From the NCBI GenBank assembly GCA_029987245.1, contig DALTWG010000032.1, forward strand, positions 1 to 20,008: a stretch of DNA of 20,008 nucleotides, written 5' to 3'. Below the pieces are notes generated by a model, which was not told where the DNA came from, searched no databases, and saw nothing but the letters and a program-made list of their open reading frames with translations. Every line of letters starts with the position of its first letter. Within the stretch, counting starts at the first letter, position 1. Positions 6,743-14,433 of this stretch are shown one piece after another. The position numbers and the translations under genes are program-made. This DNA is from Methanocorpusculum sp. GTDB lineage: Archaea; Halobacteriota; Methanomicrobia; Methanomicrobiales; Methanocorpusculaceae.

Positions 6743-8200
6743 TCAGAGGTTTCTGACCTCGTCAGCCATTCTGTGCACCAACTCATGTTTGACAGTCCAG
6801 AGTTTCTGCGACAAATCCACATAGTACCGGTGAGGATTATCAAAGCGTTTTACCTCGTCCCAGAGGTGTTCAAGCTCGTTTTCGCAGTATTTTTTCACCT
6901 CTGCAACAGGGGGAATATCATATACCAGCTGACCTGCCAGAAACACCGGCACCAAAAGACTGCGCGCGGAAAAATTCGTCAGGGTATTCGTCTTCCAGGT
7001 GCTTACCGGGTCAAAAATCGTTAAGGGTTTTGACTCGTCGATGACTTCGTCATGCACGCATAAAAGGTCGGCTACCGCTTTGCCGCTTGCCTTGTCATAG
7101 AGGCGGTAGACCTTTTTAAAGTGCGGATTCGTGATTTTGACCGCGTCCTCGCTGATTTTTATTTTGGGAACGATTTCTTTGCCGTCTTCGATTGCGGCAA
7201 GTTTGTAGACACATCCGAAAACAGGGTTGCTGGATGAGGTAATCATGCGTTCGCCGACGCCGAATACGTCAATTTTGGCGCCTTCCATTATTAATGCCTG
7301 AATAGTATATTCATCCAGCGAGTTGGATGCATAGATTTTGCAGGCCTCAAGTCCGGCATCGTCGAGCATTTGGCGCGCCTTTTTGGATAAATAGGCGATA
7401 TCGCCCGAATCAAGACGGATGCCGAAATGAGTGATGCCTTTGGGAAGCAAGACTTCTTTGATGACTTTTATTGCATTCGGGATGCCGGATTTGAGGGTGT
7501 TGTAGGTGTCAACTAAAAGGACGGCATTTGTCGGGTAAATCTCGCAGTAGGTCCTGAATGCCTCGTATTCGGAGGGGAACATCTGTACCCAGGCATGAGC
7601 CATGGTGCCTCCTGCCGGCACCTGATAGAGTTCGTCGGTAAGCGTGCAGGCGGTTCCGGCACATCCGCCGATATAGGCGGCACGGGCGCCAAGTACTGCT
7701 GCATCCGGACCCTGGGCGCGCCGGGAACCGAATTCAAGCACTGCGCGGCCCTGGGCTGCTCTGACGACGCGGCTTGCCTTTGTTGCAATCAGCGACTGGT
7801 GGTTCAAGGTCAGAAGCAGGAAGGTTTCGAGAAGCTGTGCTTCGACTGCGGGCGCCCGGACGGTTAAGATGGGTTCGTTGGGGAAAACCGGGGTGCCTTC
7901 GGGGACGGCGTATATGTCGCCGGTGAATTTGAATTTGGCGAGATAGTCGAGGAATTGTTCATCAAAGAGATTTTTCGAGCGGAAATAGGCAATGTCGTCT
8001 TCGTCAAAATGCAGATTTTCGACATAGTCGATTACCTGCTCGAGACCTGCTGCTATGGCAAATCCTGCTCCATCGGGAACGGTTCTGAAAAATACGTCGA
8101 AGTAGGTGATTTTTTCTGCTATGCCGGATAAGAGATAGCCGTTTCCCATCGTGTATTCATAAAAGTCGCAGACAAGGGAGAGATTTTCTTTTGCGTTCAT
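6743..8200 (-). CDS. pncB: Nicotinate phosphoribosyltransferase
   Basis: Makes nicotinate mononucleotide from nicotinate and PRPP, usually with ATP (EC 6.3.4.21), the entry step of the Preiss-Handler NAD salvage route. Seen: the family N-terminus NLSLVCDFYEYTMGNGYL, EFGSRRAQGPDAA, GTMAHAWVQMFPSE, LLVDTYNTLKSG, HFGIRLDSGDIAYLS and the phosphate-binding region FGVGERMITS. At 485 residues it has normal length. Two starts are possible: a GTG at 8209 that overlaps the pncA stop as GTGA, and ATG 8200. I prefer ATG 8200 because GGTGA then serves as a Shine-Dalgarno six bases upstream and the N-terminus matches the family. Using the GTG would add only three residues. It is translationally coupled with pncA, which supplies its substrate. 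Confidence 0.95.
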   Translation of the reverse strand: MNAKENLSLVCDFYEYTMGNGYLLSGIAEKITYFDVFFRTVPDGAGFAIAAGLEQVIDYVENLHFDEDDIAYFRSKNLFDEQFLDYLAKFKFTGDIYAVPEGTPVFPNEPILTVRAPAVEAQLLETFLLLTLNHQSLIATKASRVVRAAQGRAVLEFGSRRAQGPDAAVLGARAAYIGGCAGTACTLTDELYQVPAGGTMAHAWVQMFPSEYEAFRTYCEIYPTNAVLLVDTYNTLKSGIPNAIKVIKEVLLPKGITHFGIRLDSGDIAYLSKKARQMLDDAGLEACKIYASNSLDEYTIQALIMEGAKIDVFGVGERMITSSSNPVFGCVYKLAAIEDGKEIVPKIKISEDAVKITNPHFKKVYRLYDKASGKAVADLLCVHDEVIDESKPLTIFDPVSTWKTNTLTNFSARSLLVPVFLAGQLVYDIPPVAEVKKYCENELEHLWDEVKRFDNPHRYYVDLSQKLWTVKHELVHRMADEVRNL

Positions 8201-8205
8201 TTTTT

Positions 8206-8733
8206 TCACCGGTTAATAACCTGTATCTGGAGGTTTTCGAGGATGTCAAGGGCTTCTTCGTGGAGTTTTACGTCGCCTGCGGCGGTTGCTTTTGCATCGA
8301 TGAAAACCGGCACTTCGGGAAGGGCGGCTTTTACTATCACTGCGTTGCTTACAACGCAAATTGAGGAGACAAGACCGCAGAGTTCTACCGATGCATATTC
8401 GCGGTTTTTAAGGTAATTAAGCAGGTCGGCGGACGGAAAGGTCGGTTTTTCGAATACTTTATCCTCCGGGAGGCGCAGGCTTGCTGTTTTGCCAAACAGG
8501 TCGTGTCCCGGGGTTCCTTTGATGCAGTGCGGGACGGGGAGATGTTTTCCTTCCTGTGTTTCCAGGTAGTTTGGCACATGGGTGTCGAGAGTGAATATAA
8601 TTTCACCGCCTGCGCTTCGGTATTCTTCAATTTTTTGAGCGATTACGGCGTCTAAGAGTTCTGCGCCGGGAAATCCAAGGGAGCCGCATACAAAATCATT
8701 CTGGTAATCTACAATGATGAGTGCTTTTTTCAT
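8206..8733 (-). CDS. pncA: Nicotinamidase (isochorismatase-like hydrolase)
   Basis: Hydrolyses nicotinamide to nicotinate and ammonia (EC 3.5.1.19) in the cytoplasm. The 175 residues form one cysteine-hydrolase domain with the triad D9 (IIVDYQNDF), K96 (FEKPTF) and C126 (SSICVVSNA). Metal ligands are D50, H52 and H69 (DTH, PHC); the usual third histidine is replaced in the NYLETQEG segment, as in many clostridial nicotinamidases. It is the first gene of a two-gene operon; its TGA overlaps the GTG ahead of pncB. The ATG at 8733 gives a standard N-terminus MKKALIIVD. Only a weak A/T-rich element (ctatagta) lies upstream. Confidence 0.94.
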   Translation of the reverse strand: MKKALIIVDYQNDFVCGSLGFPGAELLDAVIAQKIEEYRSAGGEIIFTLDTHVPNYLETQEGKHLPVPHCIKGTPGHDLFGKTASLRLPEDKVFEKPTFPSADLLNYLKNREYASVELCGLVSSICVVSNAVIVKAALPEVPVFIDAKATAAGDVKLHEEALDILENLQIQVINR

Positions 8734-8891
8734 TTAGTATGATACTATAGGTTGTTCTATGGTTTAGTTTTTTGGAGAGGAGGGGGCCTGGAGGGACGGG
8801 ATTTTTTAAGGAGAACGACGTATAATTACAGGTGGCGTGCCGGGCTTAACGAACCCAAACAGTGCCGTCATAGGAGGCGATTCAAAATAAA

Positions 8892-9058
8892 TATCATAGA
8901 TTTAGTAGCCCTTGCGCTCTCGGTGGTTCTTTTATCACATGAGGCGCGAGTGTGGTTTATGCTCCTTAAGAGGAGGAGGAGGTAAACCTTCTCTCCCTCT
9001 TTTAACTAAAAGTATATTACCTTGTAAGTCCAATAATGTAGTAGCCCTAAATCTATGA
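8892..9058. repeat. 12-bp inverted repeat enclosing a 7-bp direct repeat
   Basis: Arm atcatagattta (8892-8903) is the exact reverse complement of taaatctatgat (9047-9058). Just inside each arm stands gtagccc in direct orientation (8904-8910 and 9040-9046). The enclosed 143 bases include the end of the possible broken membrane-protein frame. It could be the scar of a small element or a long-range RNA stem. Confidence 0.6.
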
Positions 9059-9061
9059 TGG

Positions 9062-9117
9062 GAATCAGCCCGGGAGAGTGGCAGGACCGTAACCTACATA
9101 AACCCGGGATTACTTTT
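9062..9117. other. Hairpin-forming segment upstream of the ROK gene
   Basis: Two cccggg blocks (9070-9075 and 9108-9113), each self-complementary, can pair with each other; flanking aat and att extend the stem beyond a short bulge. It lies about 110 bases before the ROK start. It may be a terminator, an attenuator or part of a structured RNA. Confidence 0.35.
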
Positions 9118-9224
9118 GAATCAGTTTACTATTGAATTTCCATCCATTGATGCAGTTCTCTTTCATTTCACAAAGCATCATGCGAAACCCTCATCATTTT
9201 GCACACCCCATGTTATTTTAGCAC

Positions 9225-10097
9225 ATGTACGCAGCGGTCGATTTAGGCGCATCCAATCTCCGGGTGGCAAAAGCAGATGAAGCGGGAACCCTCCTTGATT
9301 TTACCAAAGTAAGCACCGCGTCCTGCAAAACGGGAGAGGAAATTACCGGCCTGATTATTTCTCTCATCGAAAAACAGTTCGCCGGCGAAAAGCCGGCTGC
9401 AATCGGTGTCAGTACCGCCGGTCCTATTGATAAAAAATCCGGCGACGCGGTGCATTCGCCGAATATGTGCTGCGAAAGAGTTCATTTGAAAGCGCCCTTG
9501 CAGAACTATTTCAGCTGTCCGGTCGCGGTTGCTACTGACTGCAAAGCGGCGGTTCTGGCAGAATATGCAAAAAATCCCGCGGATACCCTTGTTTACATAA
9601 CTTTTTCCACCGGTGTTGGCGCCGGCGTTATTTCCGGCGGCCGCCTTCTTGAAGGTGCAGACGGCAATGCATCCGAAATCGGGCATATGACTGTTGACAC
9701 GAAGTATAATCTGCCCTGCGGTTGCGGCGGATTCGGCCATCTGGAAGCATACACGGGCGGGGCTAACATCCCGCGGTTTTACCGGGCGTTTTGCGGGGCG
9801 GAGGCAAAATGCGCCGCTGATATTTTTTCCGCGGCAAAAACGGGCGTTATATCTGCACAGGAGTTTATCGAAGAACTTGCCCGCGTATGCGGACGCGGGC
9901 TTTCCAATATAATCGCCGCATATAATCCGGACAAAATAATTCTGGACGGCCCGCTGGTGCAGGAAAATCCCGGCTTTACCGAAAAAATTGCGGATAGTAT
10001 CGATACCTACCTTTTCCTGCCGGAAATCGCCGTATCGGATTTAGAGGGGCGGGCCCCGCTTCTGGGCGCAGCGCTCCTTGCTAAAGCGGCGAAATAA
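9225..10097 (+). CDS. ROK-family sugar kinase (glucokinase/fructokinase-like)
   Basis: Probably phosphorylates a hexose or amino sugar with ATP in the cytoplasm; the exact sugar cannot be read from sequence. The 290 residues have the ROK layout: phosphate-binding DLGASN (6-11), catalytic Asp in ATDCKAA (D105), STGVGAG (128-134), EGADGNASEIGH (143-154) with sugar-contact E151 and H154, and the zinc motif CGCGGFGHLEAYTGG (165-179). The third zinc cysteine of the family (CxCGxxGCxE) is His172 here. The start has no Shine-Dalgarno and may be leaderless. The gene is single and converges on the zinc-ribbon gene with one base between the stop codons. Repressor-type ROK proteins carry an N-terminal helix-turn-helix, which is absent. 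Confidence 0.9.
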   Translation: MYAAVDLGASNLRVAKADEAGTLLDFTKVSTASCKTGEEITGLIISLIEKQFAGEKPAAIGVSTAGPIDKKSGDAVHSPNMCCERVHLKAPLQNYFSCPVAVATDCKAAVLAEYAKNPADTLVYITFSTGVGAGVISGGRLLEGADGNASEIGHMTVDTKYNLPCGCGGFGHLEAYTGGANIPRFYRAFCGAEAKCAADIFSAAKTGVISAQEFIEELARVCGRGLSNIIAAYNPDKIILDGPLVQENPGFTEKIADSIDTYLFLPEIAVSDLEGRAPLLGAALLAKAAK

Positions 10098-10098
10098 A

Positions 10099-10251
10099 TC
10101 ACCACACTTTTCCGCAGTTCGGGCACAGAATCGCAAGACGGCGCCCGCATTTGGGACAGTACAGCTGTCCGCGCATATCCTGCATCAAAGGCGTTCCGCA
10201 GTCGCGGCAATAGATTTCACGCTTAAAGCCGCACGAATGAGTTACAACCAT
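10099..10251 (-). CDS. Small zinc-ribbon protein, 50 residues
   Basis: A short gene with ATG start and TGA stop. It encodes MVVTHSCGFKREIYCRDCG at the N-terminus, then YCPKCGRRLAILCPNCGKVW. Seven cysteines, six of them in CxxC pairs (15/18, 32/35, 43/46), indicate a double zinc ribbon or treble-clef fold. Such small archaeal proteins may bind nucleic acid or act as adaptors; the role is unknown. It follows the pyrophosphatase gene by 65 bp, beyond that gene's T-run, so it may have its own promoter or be made by read-through. Confidence 0.75.
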   Translation of the reverse strand: MVVTHSCGFKREIYCRDCGTPLMQDMRGQLYCPKCGRRLAILCPNCGKVW

Positions 10252-10297
10252 GTATGTTATTTTGGCGCTGAAAAGAGATAGATGTTTCTCAGGAAAT

Positions 10298-10305
10298 AAA
10301 AAAAA
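10298..10305 (-). terminator. Oligo-T terminator after the pyrophosphatase gene
   Basis: Eight T on the minus strand about 12 bases after the TAA of the pyrophosphatase gene. Confidence 0.5.
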
Positions 10306-10316
10306 TTGGGTTCTGA

Positions 10317-12455
10317 TTATGCACCGACGACTAAGAGAAGCACCGGAACGAATACCAGTGAAATCATAGACATCAGCTTGATCAGAATGTTGATTGCAGG
10401 GCCTGAGGTATCTTTGAACGGGTCACCGACAGTGTCGCCAACGACTGCTGCCTTGTGTGCCTCGGAACCTTTACCGCCGAAGTGGCCGATTTCGATGTAT
10501 TTCTTTGCGTTATCCCATGCACCGCCGGCGTTTGCCATAGTGATTGCAAGCAGGAAACCTGCAACAAGGGAACCGACCAAAAGACCGCCGAGAGCCTCGA
10601 CACCGAGTCCCGGAATGAGACCGACAACAATCGGAACAACGATTGCAAGAAGTGCCGGTGCAATCATTCTCTTGATTGCCGCGTTGGTGGAAATTGCAAT
10701 TGCTGCCTTGTAGTCCGGTTCTGTGGTACCTTCCATTAAGCCCGGAATCTCTTTGAACTGTCTGCGGACTTCAATAACAATCTTGCTTGCTGCCTGACCG
10801 ACTGCAGTCATAGTGAGCGCAGAGAACAGGAACGGAAGCATGCCGCCGATGATGATACCAATGAAAACCGGAGTGTTCATGATGGAAAGGTCTGCCGGCT
10901 CAAGACCGACTGCAAGTGAGTATGCGCTGAAGAGTGCAAGACCGGTAAGTGCTGCAGAGCCGATTGCAAATCCTTTGCCGATTGCTGCAGTGGTGTTTCC
11001 GACTGCGTCAAGGGTGTCGGTGATTTCACGAACGGACGGGTCCTGACCGGACATTTCTGCAATACCTCCTGCGTTGTCGGCAACCGGGCCGTATGCATCA
11101 ACTGCAAGGGAGATACCAAGCGTGGAAAGCATACCGACTGCTGCAATACCGATACCGTACATGCCGGCAAACTGGTATGCAATGAAGATTGCAACTGCGA
11201 TGATTAATACAGGCCATACAGTGGATTCCATTCCTTTTGCAAAACCGGTAATGATGTTGGTTGCAGCGCCGGTCTGACAGGAGTCGGAAATCTTTAACGT
11301 AGGCTTGCGCTCGTAGGAGGTGTAGTATTCAGTGATGAGACCGATTAAGAAACCGCCGATTAAACCTGCGATGGTTGCAAACCAGATACCCATACCGAGG
11401 CATCCTGCTCCCATGGTAATCATGCTTGCATTTCCGTAGAGGAGGAAGCTTGAGGAGAAGTAGGTTGCAATTAAGGAAAGGACGATTGCAATGACGGTAC
11501 CGGTGTTGAATGCCTTGTGGATTGCGCCGGACTCGTTCTTGTTGGTTCTGACAAACAGCGTACCGATTGCTGCTGCAATGATACCGAATGCTGCGATGAA
11601 CATCGGAAGGAGGACAAGTGCAAGCGGGGTGACTGCGGAGTCGCCTAAGGTTTCTGCTGCAAATGCTGCACCTGCGACACCGAGTGCCATGGATGCAATG
11701 ATGGAACCTACATAGGATTCGAATAAGTCTGCACCCATTCCTGCGACATCACCGACGTTGTCGCCGACGTTGTCTGCGATAACTGCCGGGTTTCTCGGGT
11801 CGTCTTCAGGGATGCCTGCTTCAACTTTACCGACAAGGTCTGCTCCGACATCTGCTGCTTTGGTGAAAATACCGCCGCCGACACGTGCGAAGAGTGCAAC
11901 AGAGGATGCACCGAAACCGAATGCTGCCATGATGGAGACAACGGTTGCAACGTTGGATGCCTCAGAGATGATAAGGTCGTCGCCAAGGACTGCGGAAAGG
12001 ACCAGGAATACAACGGAAAGGCCTAAAAGACCGAGACCGACAACGGACATACCCATGACAGAGCCGCTTGCGAAAGAGACTTTGACTGCCGGTGCCATGC
12101 CGCGTTTTGCTGCATTGGTGGTTCTGACGTTTGCCTTGGTGGCGGAGTGCATACCAATGTAACCGGATGCACAGGAAAGAGCTGCGCCGATTACGTATGC
12201 AATTGCTGATGCCCAGTGCAGTCCGGGGGAGACAAAGGAAAGCACTAAAAGGATAACAGCAATAACTACTACAAAGCATGCAATTGCTTTGTACTGGCTG
12301 TTCAGGAAGACTTTGGCGCCAAGGTGGATGGCGTTTGAAATCTTGTTCATCTTCTCATCGGTGACCTTTTCCTTCATCACGCGGGTGTAGGAAAAGATTG
12401 CGAAGAGAATGCCGATAACGGCACATACTGGAACAATATAAACTAATGCGTCCAT
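10317..12455 (-). CDS. hppA: Membrane-bound ion-translocating pyrophosphatase, K+-dependent and probably Na+-pumping
   Basis: Couples hydrolysis of pyrophosphate to export of Na+ and/or H+ across the cell membrane. The protein has 712 residues and about 16 hydrophobic segments. The pyrophosphate site is complete: DVGADLVGKVEAGIPEDDPR, ADNVGDNVGDVAGMGADL, AVDAYGPVADNAGG and GDTVGDPFKDTSGPAIN. GNTTAAIGKG has Ala where K+-independent pumps have Lys, so K+ should be required. The gate glutamate sits in ADLFESYVG, as in the Na+-pumping Thermotoga maritima enzyme and unlike plant H+ pumps, so Na+ transport is likely (an inference from two positions). I chose ATG 12455 (MDALVYIVP); ATG 12512 would add 19 residues of non-family sequence that overlap leader hairpins. 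It recovers energy from pyrophosphate released in biosynthesis. Confidence 0.95.
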   Translation of the reverse strand: MDALVYIVPVCAVIGILFAIFSYTRVMKEKVTDEKMNKISNAIHLGAKVFLNSQYKAIACFVVVIAVILLVLSFVSPGLHWASAIAYVIGAALSCASGYIGMHSATKANVRTTNAAKRGMAPAVKVSFASGSVMGMSVVGLGLLGLSVVFLVLSAVLGDDLIISEASNVATVVSIMAAFGFGASSVALFARVGGGIFTKAADVGADLVGKVEAGIPEDDPRNPAVIADNVGDNVGDVAGMGADLFESYVGSIIASMALGVAGAAFAAETLGDSAVTPLALVLLPMFIAAFGIIAAAIGTLFVRTNKNESGAIHKAFNTGTVIAIVLSLIATYFSSSFLLYGNASMITMGAGCLGMGIWFATIAGLIGGFLIGLITEYYTSYERKPTLKISDSCQTGAATNIITGFAKGMESTVWPVLIIAVAIFIAYQFAGMYGIGIAAVGMLSTLGISLAVDAYGPVADNAGGIAEMSGQDPSVREITDTLDAVGNTTAAIGKGFAIGSAALTGLALFSAYSLAVGLEPADLSIMNTPVFIGIIIGGMLPFLFSALTMTAVGQAASKIVIEVRRQFKEIPGLMEGTTEPDYKAAIAISTNAAIKRMIAPALLAIVVPIVVGLIPGLGVEALGGLLVGSLVAGFLLAITMANAGGAWDNAKKYIEIGHFGGKGSEAHKAAVVGDTVGDPFKDTSGPAINILIKLMSMISLVFVPVLLLVVGA

Positions 12456-12480
12456 AGTATCAATTCTTCGTGAGATAGCT

Positions 12481-12519
12481 GCCGGAAAATTATGTCCGGC
12501 GAGAGAGAGCATAGGCTCT
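12481..12519 (-). promoter_or_regulatory. Two adjacent hairpins in the pyrophosphatase leader
   Basis: 12481-12500 is a perfect 6-bp stem (gccgga/tccggc) with an 8-base loop, and 12506-12519 is a 5-bp stem (agagc/gctct) with a 4-base loop. Both lie between the candidate TATA box at about 12553-12561 and the ATG at 12455, so they would be in a leader of about 75 bases. That is unusual here, where most genes look leaderless. Confidence 0.45.
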
Positions 12520-12552
12520 ATACAAATTCTCCTTATATTAATAGACGGGAAA

Positions 12553-12561
12553 ACATATAAA
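12553..12561 (-). promoter_or_regulatory. TATA box candidate for the pyrophosphatase gene
   Basis: tttatatgt on the minus strand. A second A/T-rich element (attaatataag) lies at about 12532-12542 and would give a shorter leader. Confidence 0.45.
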
Positions 12562-12616
12562 GACTATTGTCTTTGGGTAGGAAAATGAGCAGGGCGGGGG
12601 CGAAAAAGAGTGGATA

Positions 12617-13141
12617 TTACAGCAGTTTTTTTGCTGCGGTTTCTGCGACGCTGAAAAGTTCTTCGATGCCGAAGGTCTCGGAACTGATTATCAGGTCGTA
12701 GATTGACTGGTCATTGATATCGATGCTGTAATAATCCATGTACCGCTTAGCTTCAGAGGCCTCGCGGGCAATAGTCTGCGCATAGGATACATCGTAGGAA
12801 ATGCCCTCGCGTTCGGCGATTCTTGCGGCGCGGCATTCGGGGGACGCAAACAGCAGAATGCGCAAATCGGCATTGCTTACCATGTATCCTGCAAGCCGGC
12901 TTTCGATGACGATGTTTTCTGCGTTTTCGCCGGTTTCTTTAAGCCGTTTGTCAAGTTCAATATCATAGGATTTGTCCGATTCGGCGAGATGACCGAATTC
13001 GGCAAGGGTAAGTCCCTTTTCCTTTGCCATCGCGCGGAAAATGTCCCCGCCGGATACAAACGGATACTGCAGGGCTTCGGCGAGGGCTTTGCCTAAAGTG
13101 GATGTGCCGGTGCCTGGATTTCCGCCGATGGTAATGCGCAT
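12617..13141 (-). CDS. cmk: Cytidylate kinase, archaeal type
   Basis: Transfers phosphate from ATP to CMP or dCMP (EC 2.7.4.25) for pyrimidine nucleotide and CTP supply. The 174 residues begin MRITIGGNPGTGTSTLGKAL, with the P-loop at about 7-14, followed by FVSGGDIFR and IESRLAGYM, as in the short archaeal enzymes. The open frame extends 32 codons upstream to 13237, but those residues lie inside the DUF106 gene and match nothing. ATG 13141 has a GGAGGA Shine-Dalgarno about nine bases upstream and starts two bases after the DUF106 stop. It is the last gene of the adk-DUF106-cmk operon. Confidence 0.93.
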   Translation of the reverse strand: MRITIGGNPGTGTSTLGKALAEALQYPFVSGGDIFRAMAKEKGLTLAEFGHLAESDKSYDIELDKRLKETGENAENIVIESRLAGYMVSNADLRILLFASPECRAARIAEREGISYDVSYAQTIAREASEAKRYMDYYSIDINDQSIYDLIISSETFGIEELFSVAETAAKKLL

Positions 13142-13143
13142 TG

Positions 13144-13770
13144 TTACTGTCCTCCGATGTTGAGGGCTTTTCTGATAATCTGTGTCATGCAAAGGGAGCA
13201 GATCATATACCAGACAAGCCATGCAGGAATAAACCACATAACATCAAAGTAGGCGGTTATGCCTCCAAACGGCAGAACAATCGCCGTATTCATGATATTT
13301 GCCATGTCGATTTCCTTGGGGATGTTTTCATAGAGCCAGAAGAAAATCGGGATGGTGACGATTAAAATGTAAATCATCGGGGTAAACTGCTGCTTTGTTA
13401 CCTCCATCTGGTCTGCCATCATCTGCTGCTGGCGCGCCTGCATTTTCTTGATGAGTTTTTCGTCGCCGGACTGCTGAGCTTCCCGGAATTTGATGTTGAA
13501 TTCCTTGGTTTTTTCCTGGTTCTCAAACATCTTATCATAGTTGATGGTGTATTTCTGAATCAGGGAGGAGTAGGTACCGGTGATGGTTGCCAGAATCAGT
13601 ACAAGGGCAAAGAACGGCAGTCCCATTGCCTGGAAGGGGGCAATGACTACGTCTACAATGCTTGCGATTGCTGCACGGAGTTCTTTCCACTGATACAGAA
13701 ACATCAGGGCGAACATGAAGGCAAGGGATACAAACATCCCGTATTTGTGCCAGAATTCTTTAAATCCCAT
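13144..13770 (-). CDS. DUF106 membrane protein, YidC/Oxa1/EMC3-like insertase
   Basis: An archaeal member of the Oxa1 superfamily (YidC, EMC3, TMCO1) that helps insert or fold membrane proteins. The 208 residues show hydrophobic segments at about 12-30, 52-70, 130-148 and 178-200. Between the second and third lies the expected cytoplasmic charged coiled coil (about 75-128, rich in K, E, Q and M), which contacts ribosome or substrate in the family. In many archaea this gene stands next to secY and adk. Here adk is 7 bp upstream and cmk 2 bp downstream, so they form one transcript. The ATG at 13770 is supported by normal N-terminal length. Confidence 0.92.
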   Translation of the reverse strand: MGFKEFWHKYGMFVSLAFMFALMFLYQWKELRAAIASIVDVVIAPFQAMGLPFFALVLILATITGTYSSLIQKYTINYDKMFENQEKTKEFNIKFREAQQSGDEKLIKKMQARQQQMMADQMEVTKQQFTPMIYILIVTIPIFFWLYENIPKEIDMANIMNTAIVLPFGGITAYFDVMWFIPAWLVWYMICSLCMTQIIRKALNIGGQ

Positions 13771-13777
13771 GGGTTGT

Positions 13778-14350
13778 TTACCTCAGGACGGCTGCAAGTG
13801 CATCGACTGCTTTGTCAAGGAGGAAATCTGCGTTGGTAATGATTTTAACGGTGCATCCGGTGAGCATGGAGTATGCTGCGGCAAATGCACGGTTCATTTC
13901 CTGGTGTTCGGCGATGGATTTTGCGCCTTCCATGTCGCGGGTACGGGTTTCGTCAGAGAGTCTGCGGACTAAAATCTGGTCGTTGTCGGTTTCGACAAGG
14001 ACGATTACATCCGGCATGATTGCAGTGATTACCCATTCGGGCAGTCCTGCGAGGTATCCGTTGGGGGTTTTTACCGATGCATGGGTGTCGACAATAACGT
14101 TGCCGTCGATGGCTGCGATTTTTTCTGCTGCAAGTTTTTGCAGGCGTTTCTGCTGAAGTCTGTCGAGTTTGCGCATTTCGTCGCGGTCGGCGACAAGGCC
14201 TTCTGCTTTTGCGACTTCAAACATGAAGCTGCCGAAGTTGAGGTTCTGGTATTTGACGCCTTCTGCGGTTACTTTGTCGAATGCGGAGTTAATGACGGTG
14301 GTTTTTCCCACGCCGGGGACTCCGGTGATGATTACTTTTTTACCTGCCAT
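13778..14350 (-). CDS. adkA: Adenylate kinase, archaeal AdkA type
   Basis: Interconverts ATP + AMP and 2 ADP (EC 2.7.4.3). The 190 residues start MAGKKVIITGVPGVGKTTVI, with the P-loop GVPGVGKT at 10-17, and continue with DRDEMRKLDRLQQKRLQ, VIVDTHASVKTPNGYLAGLP and RRLSDETRTRDME, the pattern of the archaeal trimeric enzyme rather than the bacterial one. An AGGAG Shine-Dalgarno at 14360-14364 precedes the ATG by about ten bases, and a TATA box lies at about 14401-14410. It is the first gene of the three-gene operon; secY, its usual upstream partner in archaea, is absent here. Confidence 0.95.
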   Translation of the reverse strand: MAGKKVIITGVPGVGKTTVINSAFDKVTAEGVKYQNLNFGSFMFEVAKAEGLVADRDEMRKLDRLQQKRLQKLAAEKIAAIDGNVIVDTHASVKTPNGYLAGLPEWVITAIMPDVIVLVETDNDQILVRRLSDETRTRDMEGAKSIAEHQEMNRAFAAAYSMLTGCTVKIITNADFLLDKAVDALAAVLR

Positions 14351-14400
14351 GGTTTGTGTTCTCCTATATGGGTAAATAGTAGGTTACTATTGGTTTGGAT

Positions 14401-14411
14401 ACATATTAAAT
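14401..14411 (-). promoter_or_regulatory. TATA box of the adk operon
   Basis: The minus strand reads catttaatatgt about 50 bases before the adk ATG. It predicts a leader of about 28 bases that includes the AGGAG ribosome site. Confidence 0.5.
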
Positions 14412-14433
14412 GTTTAGAGTGGTGAAGATAATT

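Larger units (their letters stand above)
8734..9224. other. Gene-poor divergent intergenic region
   Basis: This 491-bp stretch separates the divergent pncA and ROK genes. An open frame at 8752-8985 (plus) has a basic, Arg-rich start, no start-site support and no recognised family. Its last 32 residues contain one hydrophobic segment (IIDLVALALSVVLL) and end in RRRR. A second frame just upstream (8825-8887) reads ITGGVPGLTNPNSAVIGGDS before a stop. The two together may be the remains of a small membrane protein broken by a frameshift. The rest holds the inverted repeats listed separately and the start region of the ROK gene. I see no tRNA or known riboswitch. Confidence 0.4.

Noticed and set aside
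8752..8985. 77-residue open frame with one hydrophobic segment and RRRR end
   Set aside because: Its start is basic and unlike a protein N-terminus, no promoter or ribosome site supports it, and the coherent part seems to switch frame. I describe it only as a possible remnant.
9041..9117. Possible tRNA or riboswitch before the ROK gene
   Set aside because: There is no T-arm consensus, acceptor pairing or known riboswitch core; only a simple stem can be supported.
12456..12512. Upstream ATG of the pyrophosphatase gene
   Set aside because: The extra 19 residues are not part of the family and coincide with leader hairpins; MDALVYIVP is the usual type of N-terminus.
13142..13237. N-terminal extension of the cmk frame
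   Set aside because: It lies wholly inside the DUF106 coding sequence, and the P-loop start with Shine-Dalgarno at 13141 is clear.
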